From contig NZ_CP129238.1 in the NCBI RefSeq assembly GCF_030413595.1, positions 558,001 through 622,000 on the forward strand: a stretch of 64,000 nucleotides of DNA. The letters run 5' to 3'. A program made the position numbers and the translations under genes. The notes under the pieces were generated by a model. It saw only the letters and a list, made by a program, of their open reading frames with translations, was not told the DNA's origin and did not search any database. This document shows, one piece after another, positions 26,385-36,700 of this stretch. Within the stretch, counting starts at the first letter, position 1, and every line of letters begins with the position of its first letter. Source of the DNA: Planococcus liqunii (lineage in GTDB: Bacteria > Bacillota > Bacilli > Bacillales_A > Planococcaceae).

Positions 26385-27458
26385 ATGAAGCAGATTCAGT
26401 GCCGGATTGCCGGCCTGTTGATGGCATTGGTTGCGGTAGGGATGCTTGCGGCTTGTGAAGGGCAAGAGCCGGAAGCGCAGAAAGAGAGAATTTTGCCGCC
26501 GGAAACCGGACAGGACGAAGCCGTCAAAATTGGGTTTTCAATGGATACTTTAAAAGAGGAACGCTGGCTGAAAGACCGCGACTTGTTCCGCCAAGCGGCT
26601 GAGAAATTGGGCGCGGAAGTGGAGATAGCAGCGGCGAACGGCGATGACGCGCTGCAGATCGCCCAGGCGGAAGCCATGATCCAAGGCGGCATCGATGTGT
26701 TAGTGATTGTGCCGCATAATGCGGAAGCGACCGCAGCCATTGTCCACAAAGCGCATGAAGCCGGCATTAAAGTCATTGCCTACGACCGCCTGGTGAAAAA
26801 TGCCGATGTTGACTTGTATGTATCGTTCGATAATGAGCAGGTCGGTGAACTGCAGGCGCGGGCTATTCTTGATGCGGTGCCGAAAGGGAATTATGCCTAT
26901 ATCGGCGGCGCCCCGACCGACAACAACGTCCACTTGATCAAAAAAGGCGTCTTGAATGTGCTTCAGCCGGCCATTGACCGGGGCGACATTCAAATCGTCT
27001 ACGACGAGTGGACCGATGACTGGGCGCCGGAAAATGCGCAGCACAATATGGCTGAAGCCCTAAGAGCCAATGGCAATCAAATCGATGCGGTCATTGCGGC
27101 CAATGATGCAACAGCCGGCGGCGCCATCAAAGCGCTGGCAGCACAAGGGATGAACGGGGAAATTCCGGTAGCGGGGCAGGACGCAGAACTTGCGGCGGCT
27201 CAGCGCATCGTTGCGGGCACCCAAACCATGACTGTGTATAAGCCGATCCAGAACCTGACCGCCCAAGTGGCGGAACTGGCGGTGCAGCTGGCAAAAGGAG
27301 AAGAAGTCATGACGTCCGTCAGCGTCAATAACGGGAAGACCGAAGTGCCGTCGATTTTACTGGCGCCCACTGCAGTGAATGCCGAAAATCTGGCAAATAC
27401 GGTCATTGCCGACGGGTTTCATTCAAAAGAAGAAGTATATCAGGAGCTAAAAAAATAA
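26385..27458 (+). CDS. xylF: D-xylose-binding lipoprotein XylF
   Basis: A 357-residue binding protein. Signal peptide and lipobox LAAC are at residues 14-22. The mature part reads like XylF of E. coli through most of its length: FSMDTLKEERWLKDRDLFRQAAEKLGA, DVLVIVPHNAE, VIAYDRLVKNADVDLYVSFDNE, AANDATAGGAIKALAAQGM, GQDAELAAAQRIVAGTQTMTVYKPI. I chose ATG 26385 with GGGAGGA just before it; the longer frame begins inside yesN and is spurious. It follows yesN by 13 bases. There is no separate xylG or xylH behind it, so it probably feeds the ATPase and permease at 19574 and 21106. Confidence 0.92.
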   Translation: MKQIQCRIAGLLMALVAVGMLAACEGQEPEAQKERILPPETGQDEAVKIGFSMDTLKEERWLKDRDLFRQAAEKLGAEVEIAAANGDDALQIAQAEAMIQGGIDVLVIVPHNAEATAAIVHKAHEAGIKVIAYDRLVKNADVDLYVSFDNEQVGELQARAILDAVPKGNYAYIGGAPTDNNVHLIKKGVLNVLQPAIDRGDIQIVYDEWTDDWAPENAQHNMAEALRANGNQIDAVIAANDATAGGAIKALAAQGMNGEIPVAGQDAELAAAQRIVAGTQTMTVYKPIQNLTAQVAELAVQLAKGEEVMTSVSVNNGKTEVPSILLAPTAVNAENLANTVIADGFHSKEEVYQELKK

Positions 27459-27462
27459 TCGG

Positions 27463-27508
27463 AAAAAGCCGTTCATCAGGCAAACGGGCTGATGAACGGC
27501 TTTTTTGT
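27463..27508 (+). terminator. Terminator behind xylF
   Basis: AAAAAGCCGTTCATCAG and CTGATGAACGGCTTTTTT form a 16-18 bp stem with a short loop and a T run. Confidence 0.93.
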
Positions 27509-27608
27509 CTCGCGGCAAAAGTCCTGAAGCTTCTCTTTATGCTATTATTAAGGATGGATATAAACAGTAGCCAACTGGAACGTATGCAATAATAGGAGGT
27601 TTTTTCAA

Positions 27609-28103
27609 ATGGACAATAACGACTTACTGATCAGGTTAAGGTACGCCCTTGATATAAAAAACAGCGATATGGTAGAAATCTTTAAACTCGGCGGCATTGA
27701 ATTTTCGAAAGAAGAAGTACTGAAAGTGCTGACAAAAACGCCGGAAGATGAAGAGCCTAAAGCAAGCGAAGACCATATCCCTTTGGACAAAGAAGCATTT
27801 GAATCCTTTTTGAACGGCTTGATCGTTTACAAACGAGGCAAACAGGAATCGAAACCAGGCCAGCCGGCACAGCCTCCGCTTTCAAATGAGCCTTCCAACA
27901 ACCTGTTGTTGAAGAAAGTGAAAATCGCCTTGCAGCTGACAAGCGATGACATGCTCGACATTTTGAAATTGGCAGGCGTTACGGTCACCAAAGGCGAAAT
28001 GGGCGGAATTTTAAGAAAGCAGGGCCACAAAAACTACAGCATTTGCGGCGACCGCTATGCCCGCAATTTCCTGAAAGGGCTGGCCATCAAATACAGAAAA
28101 TAA
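27609..28103 (+). CDS. DUF1456 family protein (YehS-like)
   Basis: A 164-residue protein with two copies of the DUF1456 repeat: NNDLLIRLRYALDIKNSDMVEIFKLGGIEFSKEEVLKVL at the start and NNLLLKKVKIALQLTSDDMLDILKLAGVTVTKGEMGGIL from about residue 97. A P/Q-rich linker (KPGQPAQPPLSNEP) separates them. The family, known as YehS in E. coli, has no established role; the repeated helical unit is predicted. AGGAGG stands before the ATG. It lies behind the xylF terminator and is not part of that operon. Confidence 0.88.
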   Translation: MDNNDLLIRLRYALDIKNSDMVEIFKLGGIEFSKEEVLKVLTKTPEDEEPKASEDHIPLDKEAFESFLNGLIVYKRGKQESKPGQPAQPPLSNEPSNNLLLKKVKIALQLTSDDMLDILKLAGVTVTKGEMGGILRKQGHKNYSICGDRYARNFLKGLAIKYRK

Positions 28104-28138
28104 ACGAGACTCCGAATGCCTGGCAGACGGAGAACTGA

Positions 28139-28180
28139 AAAAAGGGTGCTGGATATCACATTCCGGCACCCTTTTTTTGC
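28139..28180. terminator. Bidirectional terminator between the DUF1456 and DUF1963 genes
   Basis: AAAAAAGGGTGC and GCACCCTTTTTTT pair around a 17-base loop; both flanks carry A or T runs. Confidence 0.85.
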
Positions 28181-28193
28181 CGCTTTGACCCGG

Positions 28194-29000
28194 TCAGTAA
28201 CAATCCCAGTTATACAATACATCCGAGAAATTCCGCTTCTTTAAATTTTCTTTGCTGATGAAAAAATTGCCGACGCCGGTATCTCCCCATGTAATGCCCG
28301 CTTCTTCATCCGTATCAACCTGAAGCAATAGGACATCGTAATCGGCATATCTTTCATTTCCTCTAAGGTCGACTTGGGCGAAGAAAGGATAGCCGCCAAT
28401 CTTATGGCCTTCTCCGGAAAACTGCTCGGAGTAAAGTTGCCAGAAAATAATAGGTTGATTCTTTTCCATTTTCATCACTTCTTCATAGTCGATTCCTTTG
28501 AAAATAGCTTCAAAAGTCCGGTCGGTAATCGAGACAGCGTCCTGGTCCAAGACAAAAGACAAAGCCGATTCTTTGTACGGCGGGAAATCATCTTCTTTCG
28601 GCTCCTCGAGAAATGAGAAATCTGTAACGAGCCCGTCTTCCGAAACGGGTTCTTCATGAAAAACCATTTTGAAATTGCTTTGCTTGGTTTGGTCGTCGAA
28701 GTCCAGGCCTATGCCATCAACGTCCGGCGAAAGGAAAAATTGCAGGATGCCTTTCTCTGGCCAGTCCTCCAGCACCGAGGGAAGTTCTTCAAAATTAATT
28801 TGGGCCAGCAATCTCATGGCGCCGCCGGACGCATCTTTTGGCAGCTCCATACCGGTTGGCAAATAAGGCAGGCCGCCGAACTTGCTTTGATGCCAAGCGG
28901 TGGCTTGTGGATTTGTCTGAACCCGGATCACCGATTTGACAGTTGGTTCGAGTTTTTCCCGAAATCTCTCTAACTCTGGCGGCATAGATAAGCGTGGCAT
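28194..29000 (-). CDS. DUF1963 (YwqG-like) protein
   Basis: A 268-residue cytosolic protein of the YwqG/DUF1963 family. Family marks are SKFGGLPYLPTGMELPKD, LLAQINFEELP, ILQFFLSPD and the C-terminal HKIGGYPFFAQVDLR and LLQVDTDEEAGITWGDTGVGNFFISKENL. The fold is known from YwqG structures, but no activity is assigned. The ATG at 29000 has AAGGAAG 6 bases upstream; the ATG six bases before that overlaps this site. It is transcribed away from the genes at 29176 and is convergent with the DUF1456 gene. In B. subtilis ywqG lies near genes of a polymorphic toxin locus; no toxin is present here. Confidence 0.9.
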   Translation of the reverse strand: MPRLSMPPELERFREKLEPTVKSVIRVQTNPQATAWHQSKFGGLPYLPTGMELPKDASGGAMRLLAQINFEELPSVLEDWPEKGILQFFLSPDVDGIGLDFDDQTKQSNFKMVFHEEPVSEDGLVTDFSFLEEPKEDDFPPYKESALSFVLDQDAVSITDRTFEAIFKGIDYEEVMKMEKNQPIIFWQLYSEQFSGEGHKIGGYPFFAQVDLRGNERYADYDVLLLQVDTDEEAGITWGDTGVGNFFISKENLKKRNFSDVLYNWDCY

Positions 29001-29175
29001 GGTCATCTTCCTTTCATTTGTGCGTCGATTGGCATTTAATTTTCTACTTTAAATAAAAAAATATGGAAATTTACTATTACTTTAGTATAAGCTTTTAATT
29101 AACAGAAGTTTAGCAAAAGTTGAGCGGAGTGCCAATATAGTTAATAGCAAAAGCCGAGCAAAGGGGATAGATGAG

Positions 29176-29778
29176 ATGAAATGGCTGCCTACGAGAAAAA
29201 ATAAAGTGGAGGCTTTTTGGAAATGGTTTAAAGAAAACGAACGCACTTATTTTGAGTTAACCAGAGGCAATCAGGAAGAGCTGTTTGCCGTGCTGCAGCG
29301 AAAACTGCAAAAAGTGAATAAGCATCTGGTTTTTCAGTTCAGTGTGGAGCCGGTAGGGGGCAAACGCGAGTTTACAATCAGTGCGGACGGGATGCTCGAT
29401 GCATTTGATGCAGTTTTTGATTTGCACGAGGCAATGCCGGAACTTGAACTTTTTGACGTCGTGGCATTCCGGCAGCCTTCAGAAGAAGAATTCAGCGTCG
29501 AGTTCGGAAGCCGGCAGCTGACTTGGAACGATGTGTATTATACAGCGCTTCAGGACATTGAGCACGAAGAGGTCAGCTTGACGCTTTACGTCAAAGGACT
29601 GACCAAAGACAACGAAGACGAATTGGCGCCAGCCCTCTTTATCTTACTGGATTCCGTCATCGGGGAATACAATATGGGCGTCCATGTCGGAAACGTCGAA
29701 TTCCGCCCGTTTGAAGAGCAAACGCAGGCACGCCCCATCCAGACCGTCAAAACATTTTTTCCAGTGGAAGCTTTATGA
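29176..29778 (+). CDS. Uncharacterised cytosolic protein (200 aa)
   Basis: A 200-residue acidic protein without signal or membrane segment. The opening FWKWFKENERTYFELTRGNQEELFAVLQRKLQ followed by LVFQFSVEPVGGKREFTISADGML looks like an uncharacterised family I have seen in Proteobacteria and Firmicutes, in which a W-x-W-F motif is followed by a beta sheet with KREF-ISA. No catalytic motif is visible. The stop overlaps the start of the next gene (ATGA), so they form an operon. Function unknown. Confidence 0.7.
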   Translation: MKWLPTRKNKVEAFWKWFKENERTYFELTRGNQEELFAVLQRKLQKVNKHLVFQFSVEPVGGKREFTISADGMLDAFDAVFDLHEAMPELELFDVVAFRQPSEEEFSVEFGSRQLTWNDVYYTALQDIEHEEVSLTLYVKGLTKDNEDELAPALFILLDSVIGEYNMGVHVGNVEFRPFEEQTQARPIQTVKTFFPVEAL

Positions 29779-30575
29779 AGATGGACCGCTTGCCGCCAAC
29801 TTTGCAGAAACTAAAAGATTTCGATAAAGAATTGGAACGACAGGGAAGTTCGCTGGATGAATGGATCGGGTTCAGCATTGTTGGGGACGAAAGCCGGTAT
29901 AATTTGACTCCGCTTGATGTGATTCCATTTGCCGCGACCGGAGTAGACGGGAATCATTTTGGTTTGCTGACCGACTTCGGAATGATTTCCAACTTGGAAG
30001 AAGCCCCCATTGTCTGTGTCACGCCGATGAATTTTGGGGAACACGTTAAAATTGTCGCACGAAACTTAAAAGAATTCCTGGATTTGATTTATACCGTAAC
30101 AGATTTCAGCGCCATCGCCAATTTTACTTATTTTCAAGACAAACAGGATTATAGAAAGCTCTTGAACAATCTTAGAAATGATGAAACATATGAAGAGCGG
30201 GTCGAGAAGTTGGAAAGCATGAAAGCCGAGTTTGGTCTTCATGCCATCGAAGACGTTTACCGCTTTGTGGAAGTGGAGTTAAAAGAAGCTCGGCAACGGC
30301 AAATTGCGCTGCCGACGCTGGATGGCCTGGGAGTTGTCGCGCAGAAGGGCAACGGCGATTTGCCTCTTTATCCGGTCCATGAAGATATGAAGATTGATAT
30401 AGGCGATATGCGGAAGTTCCTGGCAGCCGCCCCTGTGGAAAGCCGTCTGGCATTTATCCGCGATGCGCAGTTTACGAATATTTTGGAAGAACCGGAAATC
30501 AAGCAGCTGGTGCTGGCGGAACTGAAACGCATGGATTTACCGGTTGAGCGAAAGCGATTAAATGACAATTATTAA
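29775..30575 (+). CDS. SMI1/KNR4-like protein
   Basis: A 266-residue protein. Its first 110 residues (SLDEWIGFSIVGDESRYNLTPLDVIPFAATGVDGNHFGLLTDFG, then VCVTPMNFGEHVKIVARNLKEFLDLIYTV) resemble the SMI1/KNR4 superfamily, which includes many immunity proteins of polymorphic toxin systems as well as housekeeping proteins. The rest is helical and charged without a known domain. It is translationally coupled to the 200-residue gene upstream. No toxin gene lies nearby, so an immunity role is only a possibility. Confidence 0.6.
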   Translation: MKMDRLPPTLQKLKDFDKELERQGSSLDEWIGFSIVGDESRYNLTPLDVIPFAATGVDGNHFGLLTDFGMISNLEEAPIVCVTPMNFGEHVKIVARNLKEFLDLIYTVTDFSAIANFTYFQDKQDYRKLLNNLRNDETYEERVEKLESMKAEFGLHAIEDVYRFVEVELKEARQRQIALPTLDGLGVVAQKGNGDLPLYPVHEDMKIDIGDMRKFLAAAPVESRLAFIRDAQFTNILEEPEIKQLVLAELKRMDLPVERKRLNDNY

Positions 30576-30633
30576 AGGGAATTTGCCTTCGATGTCGTAT
30601 AGACAATAGTAACGCTAAACGGAGGTGTTTTTG

Positions 30634-31494
30634 ATGAGAGTTGCCATACCGCTTGCAATCGTTGGAATTGCCGCTCTGTACAAAGGAGCTTTATGGAATT
30701 TTTCAAATCAAAGCAATAAACAAATTCAGCAGCAGCTGGATGGAGTGCCGGACGCCCAACCGAAAAAAATGACAAACGACATGCTCGAACCGCTTCCACA
30801 ATCCGTCCGGAATTGGCTGATTGAAGCAGGCGCCATCGGAGCAGACGAAATCCGAACGGTGACCTTAAAGCAAACCGGCTGGATGCGCCTTAAACCGGAG
30901 CAGGAAAAATGGACGAAGGCGGAAGCGGAACAAACCATTACGGTCAATCCGCCGTCTTTTACCTGGACCGTCAAGACGAACATGGCGCCGTTTGGACAAG
31001 TGGTTGGCCGTGACCATTTCGAGTCGGGCAAAGCTGATATGGTGATCAAAGCAGCCGGCCTTCTGCCGATTGTCCAAGTCAGCAACAACACCAAAACCGA
31101 TGAATCGGCGCTGCAGCGCTTTTTGATGGAGATGGCATGGTATCCGACAGCGGCGCTCAGTCCATATGTGACCTGGGAAGAACTTGACGCTAATACAGCG
31201 AGAGCGACAATGACGTACCGCGGCATTTCCGGATCTGCTGATTTTTATTTTTCCGAAGCTGGGGAACTGCAGAAAGTGATAGCTTACCGCTATAAAGACA
31301 ATGATAAATCAGCCTCGCGCTTGCCTTGTGTTGCGGAGATTAAAGAACATCACAATGCAGGTGCCTATAAAATCCCTTCCAAAGTTGAAATCAGCTGGTA
31401 TTTGGAAGAAGGCAAATTCACTTGGTACAAATTCGAAGTGCACGGAGCAGAAATCGATCCGATCCGGGCAGTGCGCGATGCTGCGGTCACTTAA
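30634..31494 (+). CDS. DUF6544-type membrane-anchored protein
   Basis: A 286-residue protein with one N-terminal membrane segment (about residues 2-20, MRVAIPLAIVGIAALYKGAL) and an exported or cytosolic globular part. It resembles the DUF6544 family by MLEPLPQSVRNWL, VTLKQTGWMRLKPEQEKWTKAEAEQ and AALSPYVTWEELDANTARATM. GGAGGTG stands before ATG 30634; a GTG nine bases earlier overlaps that site. The role is unknown. It follows the KNR4-like gene after 58 bases and may be in the same operon. Confidence 0.7.
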   Translation: MRVAIPLAIVGIAALYKGALWNFSNQSNKQIQQQLDGVPDAQPKKMTNDMLEPLPQSVRNWLIEAGAIGADEIRTVTLKQTGWMRLKPEQEKWTKAEAEQTITVNPPSFTWTVKTNMAPFGQVVGRDHFESGKADMVIKAAGLLPIVQVSNNTKTDESALQRFLMEMAWYPTAALSPYVTWEELDANTARATMTYRGISGSADFYFSEAGELQKVIAYRYKDNDKSASRLPCVAEIKEHHNAGAYKIPSKVEISWYLEEGKFTWYKFEVHGAEIDPIRAVRDAAVT

Positions 31495-31552
31495 AGAAAA
31501 GCACGGCAATATCACTTAACACAGAAAGTTCATTGTTTTTAGACAAATCAAC

Positions 31553-31581
31553 TTGACCTGCCCTTCCAATGCAGATAGGAT
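31553..31581 (+). promoter_or_regulatory. SigA promoter of the S-box leader
   Basis: TTGACC and TAGGAT are 17 bases apart. Transcription would start near 31588, about 80 bases before the S-box core. Confidence 0.55.
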
Positions 31582-31664
31582 TAGAAGATATATAGCGGAA
31601 CTTCAGCAAGTGAAAGTGCAGTTAAACTTTCAAAGCTAGAAGCAGCATCCAAATTGAATAGTGA

Positions 31665-31820
31665 ATTCTTATCGAGAGAAGTCGAGGGACTGGCCCTATG
31701 ACGCTTCAGCAACCAGCCGCAAAGGCTAAGGTGCTAAATCCAGCAGGCATTCTGTGCCTGGCAGATGAAAAGGAACGAGTTTAGCGACTGTGAAACCTTC
31801 TTTTTCAAGAAGGTTTTTTT
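31665..31820 (+). ncRNA. SAM-I riboswitch (S-box) with terminator
   Basis: The conserved S-box core is present: CTTATCGAGAG, GAGGGACTGGCCC, AGCAACC and AAGGTGCTAAATCCAGCA, with the P3/P4 stems between them. A terminator hairpin AACCTTCTT/AAGAAGGTT with TTTTTTT lies at 31793-31820, behind the aptamer. By family knowledge, S-adenosylmethionine binding lets the terminator form and stops transcription of the methionine genes that follow. Confidence 0.95.
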
Positions 31821-31843
31821 GTATATATGGGAGGGCGAAGAGC

Positions 31844-33703
31844 ATGGGTTTATTAGACGAGCTAAAGACGAGAATACTGACAGCAGACGGCGCCATGGGT
31901 ACACTTTTGTATTCTTACGGCATTGAATACTGCAACGAGGAGCTGAACCTGCAGCGTCCGGAAATCATTGAAAAAATCCATCAGGAGTACATCCAGGCAG
32001 GAGCGGACATTATCCAGACCAATACTTACGGCGGCAATGCCTTGAAGCTGGCGCGCTACGGGCTGGAGCACCAGGTCAAGGAAATCAACGAAGCGGCTAT
32101 TCGCATCGCGAAGCGGGCAGCAGCGGATGGCGGCCAGTTTGTGTTTGGAACCATCGGCGGCATCCGGGGCATCCGGAAAAGCGATGCGACACTGGAAGAA
32201 ATTATCGCGATGGTTGACCAGCAAGCTGGCTATTTACTAGCAGGCGCTCCTGATGCCTTGCTGCTTGAAACGTATTACGATTTTGAAGAATTGGCGGCGA
32301 CCGTCACACATTTGCGAAAAGCGACCGACGTGCCGTTGATTGCCCAAGTGTCCATGCACGAGCCCGGCATTCTGCAAAACGGCATGGCGCTGAACGACGC
32401 ATTGCATCAACTCGAAGCGCTCGGCGCGGATATCGTCGGCGTCAATTGCCGCTTAGGCCCCCACCATACGATCCAGGCACTGGAAGAAGTGGCGCTGCCG
32501 CAAAAAGCGTTCCTGTCGGCCTATCCGAACGCGAGCTTATTGGACCTTGAAAATGGCCGGGTCGTCTATGAATCAGAAGCCGATTACTTTGGCCGCGCCG
32601 GGCTCTTGCTCAGAGAAGAAGGGGCACGCTTGATTGGCGGCTGCTGCGGCACAACGCCGAAACATATCGAAGCATTGAAAAAGCGCATCGGCCATTTAAA
32701 GCCGGTTACGGAAAAAGAAGTGGTGAAGAAAAAGCCGATCATCATCCGCGAAGCGGAAGCGCTCGAAGAAGCGCCGCTCCATGAGAAAGCGAAAACGGAA
32801 CGCACGATTATCGTAGAATTGGATACTCCGCGCCATTTGGATATTACGAAGTTTTTGGAAGGCTCAAAAGCGCTGAATGCAGCAGGCGTGGATGCCGTCA
32901 CGATGGCCGACAATTCGCTGGCCTCGCCACGCGTCAGCAATCTGGCGATGGGCTCGATCTTGAAACACCAGGAACAAATCCGGCCGCTTGCACATATTAC
33001 ATGCCGCGACCGGAACTTGATCGGCTTGCAGTCGCATTTGATGGGGCTTGATGCACTCGGTATCCATGATATCCTGGCAGTAACAGGAGATCCGACCAAA
33101 GTGGGCGATTTTCCCGGTGCGACGAGCGTCTACGATGTTTCCAGCATGGAATTGATCCAGCTGATCAAAAAGCTCAATGAAGGGATTTCTTTTTCCGGGA
33201 AGCCGCTGCGCAAAAAAGCGAACTTCTCAGTAGCGGCGGCATTCAATCCGAATGTCCGGGTGCTCGACCGGGCAGTGGCAAGGTTGGAGAAGAAAATCGA
33301 AAGCGGCGCGGATTATTTTATTTCGCAGCCGGTTTACACAAAAGAAAAAATCATTGAAATCTACGAAGCCACCAAGCATTTGGAGACTCCGATTTTCCTT
33401 GGCGTCATGCCGCTTACGAGCATCCGCAGCGCAGAATTCCTGCACAACGAAGTGCCGGGCATCAAATTATCCGAAGATGCTCTGGAGCGGATGCGTGCTT
33501 GCAGCGACAACAAAGAGCGCGCCACGGCAGAAGGCATCCAAATTGCCAAGGAATTGATCGATACTGCAGCGGAGTTGTTCAACGGCATTTACGTGATCAC
33601 GCCATTTTTCCGCTACGATATGTCTCTGGAATTAATCGATTATATCCGCCAACTTGATATACAGAAAGAGAGCGATAACAGCCATGTCAAAACAGCTAAT
33701 TGA
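31844..33703 (+). CDS. yitJ: Homocysteine S-methyltransferase / methylenetetrahydrofolate reductase (YitJ-like)
   Basis: A 619-residue bifunctional protein. The N-terminal part (about 1-290) is a homocysteine methyltransferase with the zinc cysteines in GVNCRLGPHHT and LIGGCCGTTPKHI. After a linker, the C-terminal part (about 330-610) is methylenetetrahydrofolate reductase: ITCRDRNLIGLQSHLMGLDALGIHDILAVTGDPTKVGDFPGA and DYFISQPVYTKE. The enzyme makes 5-methyl-THF, the methyl donor for MetH behind it. ATG 31844 follows GGGAGGG; the longer frame runs through the riboswitch and is rejected. It is the first gene after the S-box and overlaps metH by 20 bases. Confidence 0.93.
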   Translation: MGLLDELKTRILTADGAMGTLLYSYGIEYCNEELNLQRPEIIEKIHQEYIQAGADIIQTNTYGGNALKLARYGLEHQVKEINEAAIRIAKRAAADGGQFVFGTIGGIRGIRKSDATLEEIIAMVDQQAGYLLAGAPDALLLETYYDFEELAATVTHLRKATDVPLIAQVSMHEPGILQNGMALNDALHQLEALGADIVGVNCRLGPHHTIQALEEVALPQKAFLSAYPNASLLDLENGRVVYESEADYFGRAGLLLREEGARLIGGCCGTTPKHIEALKKRIGHLKPVTEKEVVKKKPIIIREAEALEEAPLHEKAKTERTIIVELDTPRHLDITKFLEGSKALNAAGVDAVTMADNSLASPRVSNLAMGSILKHQEQIRPLAHITCRDRNLIGLQSHLMGLDALGIHDILAVTGDPTKVGDFPGATSVYDVSSMELIQLIKKLNEGISFSGKPLRKKANFSVAAAFNPNVRVLDRAVARLEKKIESGADYFISQPVYTKEKIIEIYEATKHLETPIFLGVMPLTSIRSAEFLHNEVPGIKLSEDALERMRACSDNKERATAEGIQIAKELIDTAAELFNGIYVITPFFRYDMSLELIDYIRQLDIQKESDNSHVKTAN

Positions 33704-36700
33704 ACAGCAGCTCGACAAAAGAATATTAATCATTGACGGTGCCATGGGAACGATGATCCAAAATGCCGATTTGTCGGCGGAAGACTTTGGCGGGGAGCAG
33801 CTGGACGGCTGCAATGAATACTTGAACATCGTCCGCCCGGACGTCATCGAAGGCGTCCACAACGCGTATTTGGAAGCGGGCGCTGATATTGTCTGTACGA
33901 ATACCTTCGGCGGCACGCCGGTCGTGCTCGATGAATACGGCCTTGGGAGCGAAGCAGCGGAAATCAACCGGCGCGCAGTGGAAATCGCGAAGCGCAGCAC
34001 GGCCGCGTTTTCCACGCCGGACTGGCCGCGCTTTGTGGCAGGCGCCATCGGGCCGACGACGAAAACCTTGTCGGTGACAGGCGGCATTACGTTTGATGAA
34101 CTGCTGGATAACTTTTATGTGCAGGCCAAAGCGCTCGTTGAAGGCGGCGCGGATTTGATCTTGCTGGAAACAAGCCAGGACATGCTCAATGTCAAAGCAG
34201 CGACAATCGGCATCAAACGGGCCTTTGAAGAAACCGGCATCGAACTGCCGATCATGATTTCTGGCACAATTGAACCGATGGGGACGACGCTTGCCGGCCA
34301 AAGCATCGAAGCGTTCTATATTTCAATTGAACACGTCAAGCCCTTGTCGGTCGGCTTGAACTGCGCGACAGGTCCGGAATTCATGACTGACCACATCCGC
34401 TCGCTTGCAGAGCTGTCGGATGGCTATGTCAGCTGTTACCCGAACGCCGGCTTGCCAGACGAGGAAGGGCATTACCACGAGACGCCGGAATCGTTGTCCA
34501 AAAAACTGCGCGGTTTTGCGGAAAAAGGCTGGATCAATGTGGTCGGCGGATGCTGCGGCACGACGCCTGCCCATATCAAAGCCGTCCGGGAAGCGATAGA
34601 AGGCTTGGCGCCGAGAAAGCCGGAAGCAGTCGGCCATGGCCATGTCATTTCAGGAATTGAGCCGCTGCAATACGATGAAACGATGCGCCCGCTGTTTATC
34701 GGCGAACGCACCAACGTCATCGGCTCCCGCAAATTCAAACGCTTGATCATCGATGGCCAGTTCGAGGAAGCTTCTGAAATTGCCCGGGCACAAGTGAAAA
34801 ACGGGGCACACGTCATTGATATTTGCCTTGCAAACCCAGACCGCGATGAGCTGGAAGACATGACGAATTTCATGAAAGAAGTCGTCAAAAAAGTGAAAGT
34901 GCCGCTCGTTATTGATTCCACCGATGAAGATGTGATCGAAGCGGCTTTGAAGTTTTCTCAAGGGAAGGCGATTATCAACTCGATTAACTTGGAAGACGGC
35001 GAAGAACGCTTTGATGCGGTCATGCCGATGGTGAAAAAATACGGCGCTGCTGTCGTAGTCGGCACGATTGATGAAGCCGGCATGGCCGTAACGCGCGAAC
35101 GGAAACTGGAAATCGCGGAACGCTCGTATGATTTATTGACAGGTAAATGGGGGCTGGCGCCGGAAGACATCATTTTCGATCCGCTCGTGTTCCCGGTCGG
35201 CACGGGTGATCAGCAATACATCGGGTCGGCGGTGGAAACGATTGAAGGCATCCGCCTGATCAAGAAGAAGTTTCCGGAGTGCTTGACGGTTCTTGGCATC
35301 AGCAACGTATCGTTCGGCTTGCCGCCGGTCGGCCGTGAAGTGCTGAATGCGGTGTATTTGTACCACTGCACGCAGGCAGGGCTGGATTACGCCATCGTCA
35401 ATACCGAAAAACTGGAGCGCTACGCGTCGATTCCGGAAAAAGAAATCGCCATGGCGGACGAATTGCTGTTTACGACGACTGATCAAACGCTGGCGGATTT
35501 CACCGACTTTTACCGCGATAAGAAAAAGGAAAAGACCGAAGATGACATCCCGAAGACGGTTCCGGAGCGCCTCGCTTATTATATTTTGGAAGGCACGAAA
35601 GAAGGGCTCCTTCCGGATCTGGAACGGGCGCTCGACATGTACGATACGCCGCTTGACGTCATCAATGGGCCGCTCATGGAAGGAATGGCTGAAGTGGGCC
35701 GTTTGTTCAACGACAATCAATTGATTGTCGCAGAAGTTTTGCAAAGTGCGGGCGTCATGAAAGCGGCGGTTTCATTCCTGGAAGGCTTTATGGAGAAAAA
35801 AGAAGCTGACGATTCAGGCAAAGGCAAGATTGTACTTGCAACGGTAAAAGGCGATGTGCACGACATCGGCAAAAACCTGGTGGACATCATCCTCAGCAAC
35901 AATGGCTTTAAAGTGATCGATGTCGGCATCAAAGTGACGCCGGCAACCTTGATCGATGTAATCCGGAAAGAAAAGCCGGATATGATTGGTTTATCGGGGC
36001 TGCTCGTCAAATCGGCGAAACAGATGGTCATCACGGCGCAGGACTTCAAGGAAGCGGGCATTGATGTGCCGATTTTGGTTGGAGGCGCGGCCTTGTCCCG
36101 CCGCTTCACGGAAACGAAAATTGCTGCGGAATACGACGGCCCGGTCATTTATGCGAAAGACGCGATGCAGGGATTGGACTTGGCGAACCGCCTGCAAAGC
36201 GGCGCTGGAAAAGCGGTATTGCTGGAAGAACTCGGTGCGCAGCAGGAAAAACGAAAAGCTTCGGAAGCAGCGAAAGCATCGAAACAGGCGGTCGCAGTAG
36301 CCATCCGTCCGGTGAAGACGGTCCGGGAAGATGTGCCGGTCTACAAGCCGCATGACTTGCGCCGGCACGTGCTAAAGGATTATTCGGTGGCGCATTTGTA
36401 TCCGTACGTCAATATGCGGACGCTGATCGGCCACCATCTCGGCTTGAAAGGGTTCAACGAAAACACGCTTGCCAAAGGCGATTCGCGTGCCGTCGAGCTG
36501 CACGAACTCGCTACCGGCTTTTTGCAGTCAGGGTTACTTAAGCCATCCGGCATGTATCAGTTTTTCCCGGCGCAAAGCGACGGCGACGATGTCGTCATCT
36601 ACAGCCCGGCGGATGCCAAGACCGAAATTGAACGCTTCACGTTTCCGCGCCAGTCGGTGGAACCGTTCCTGTGCCTTTCGGATTATTTGAAATCCGTCGA

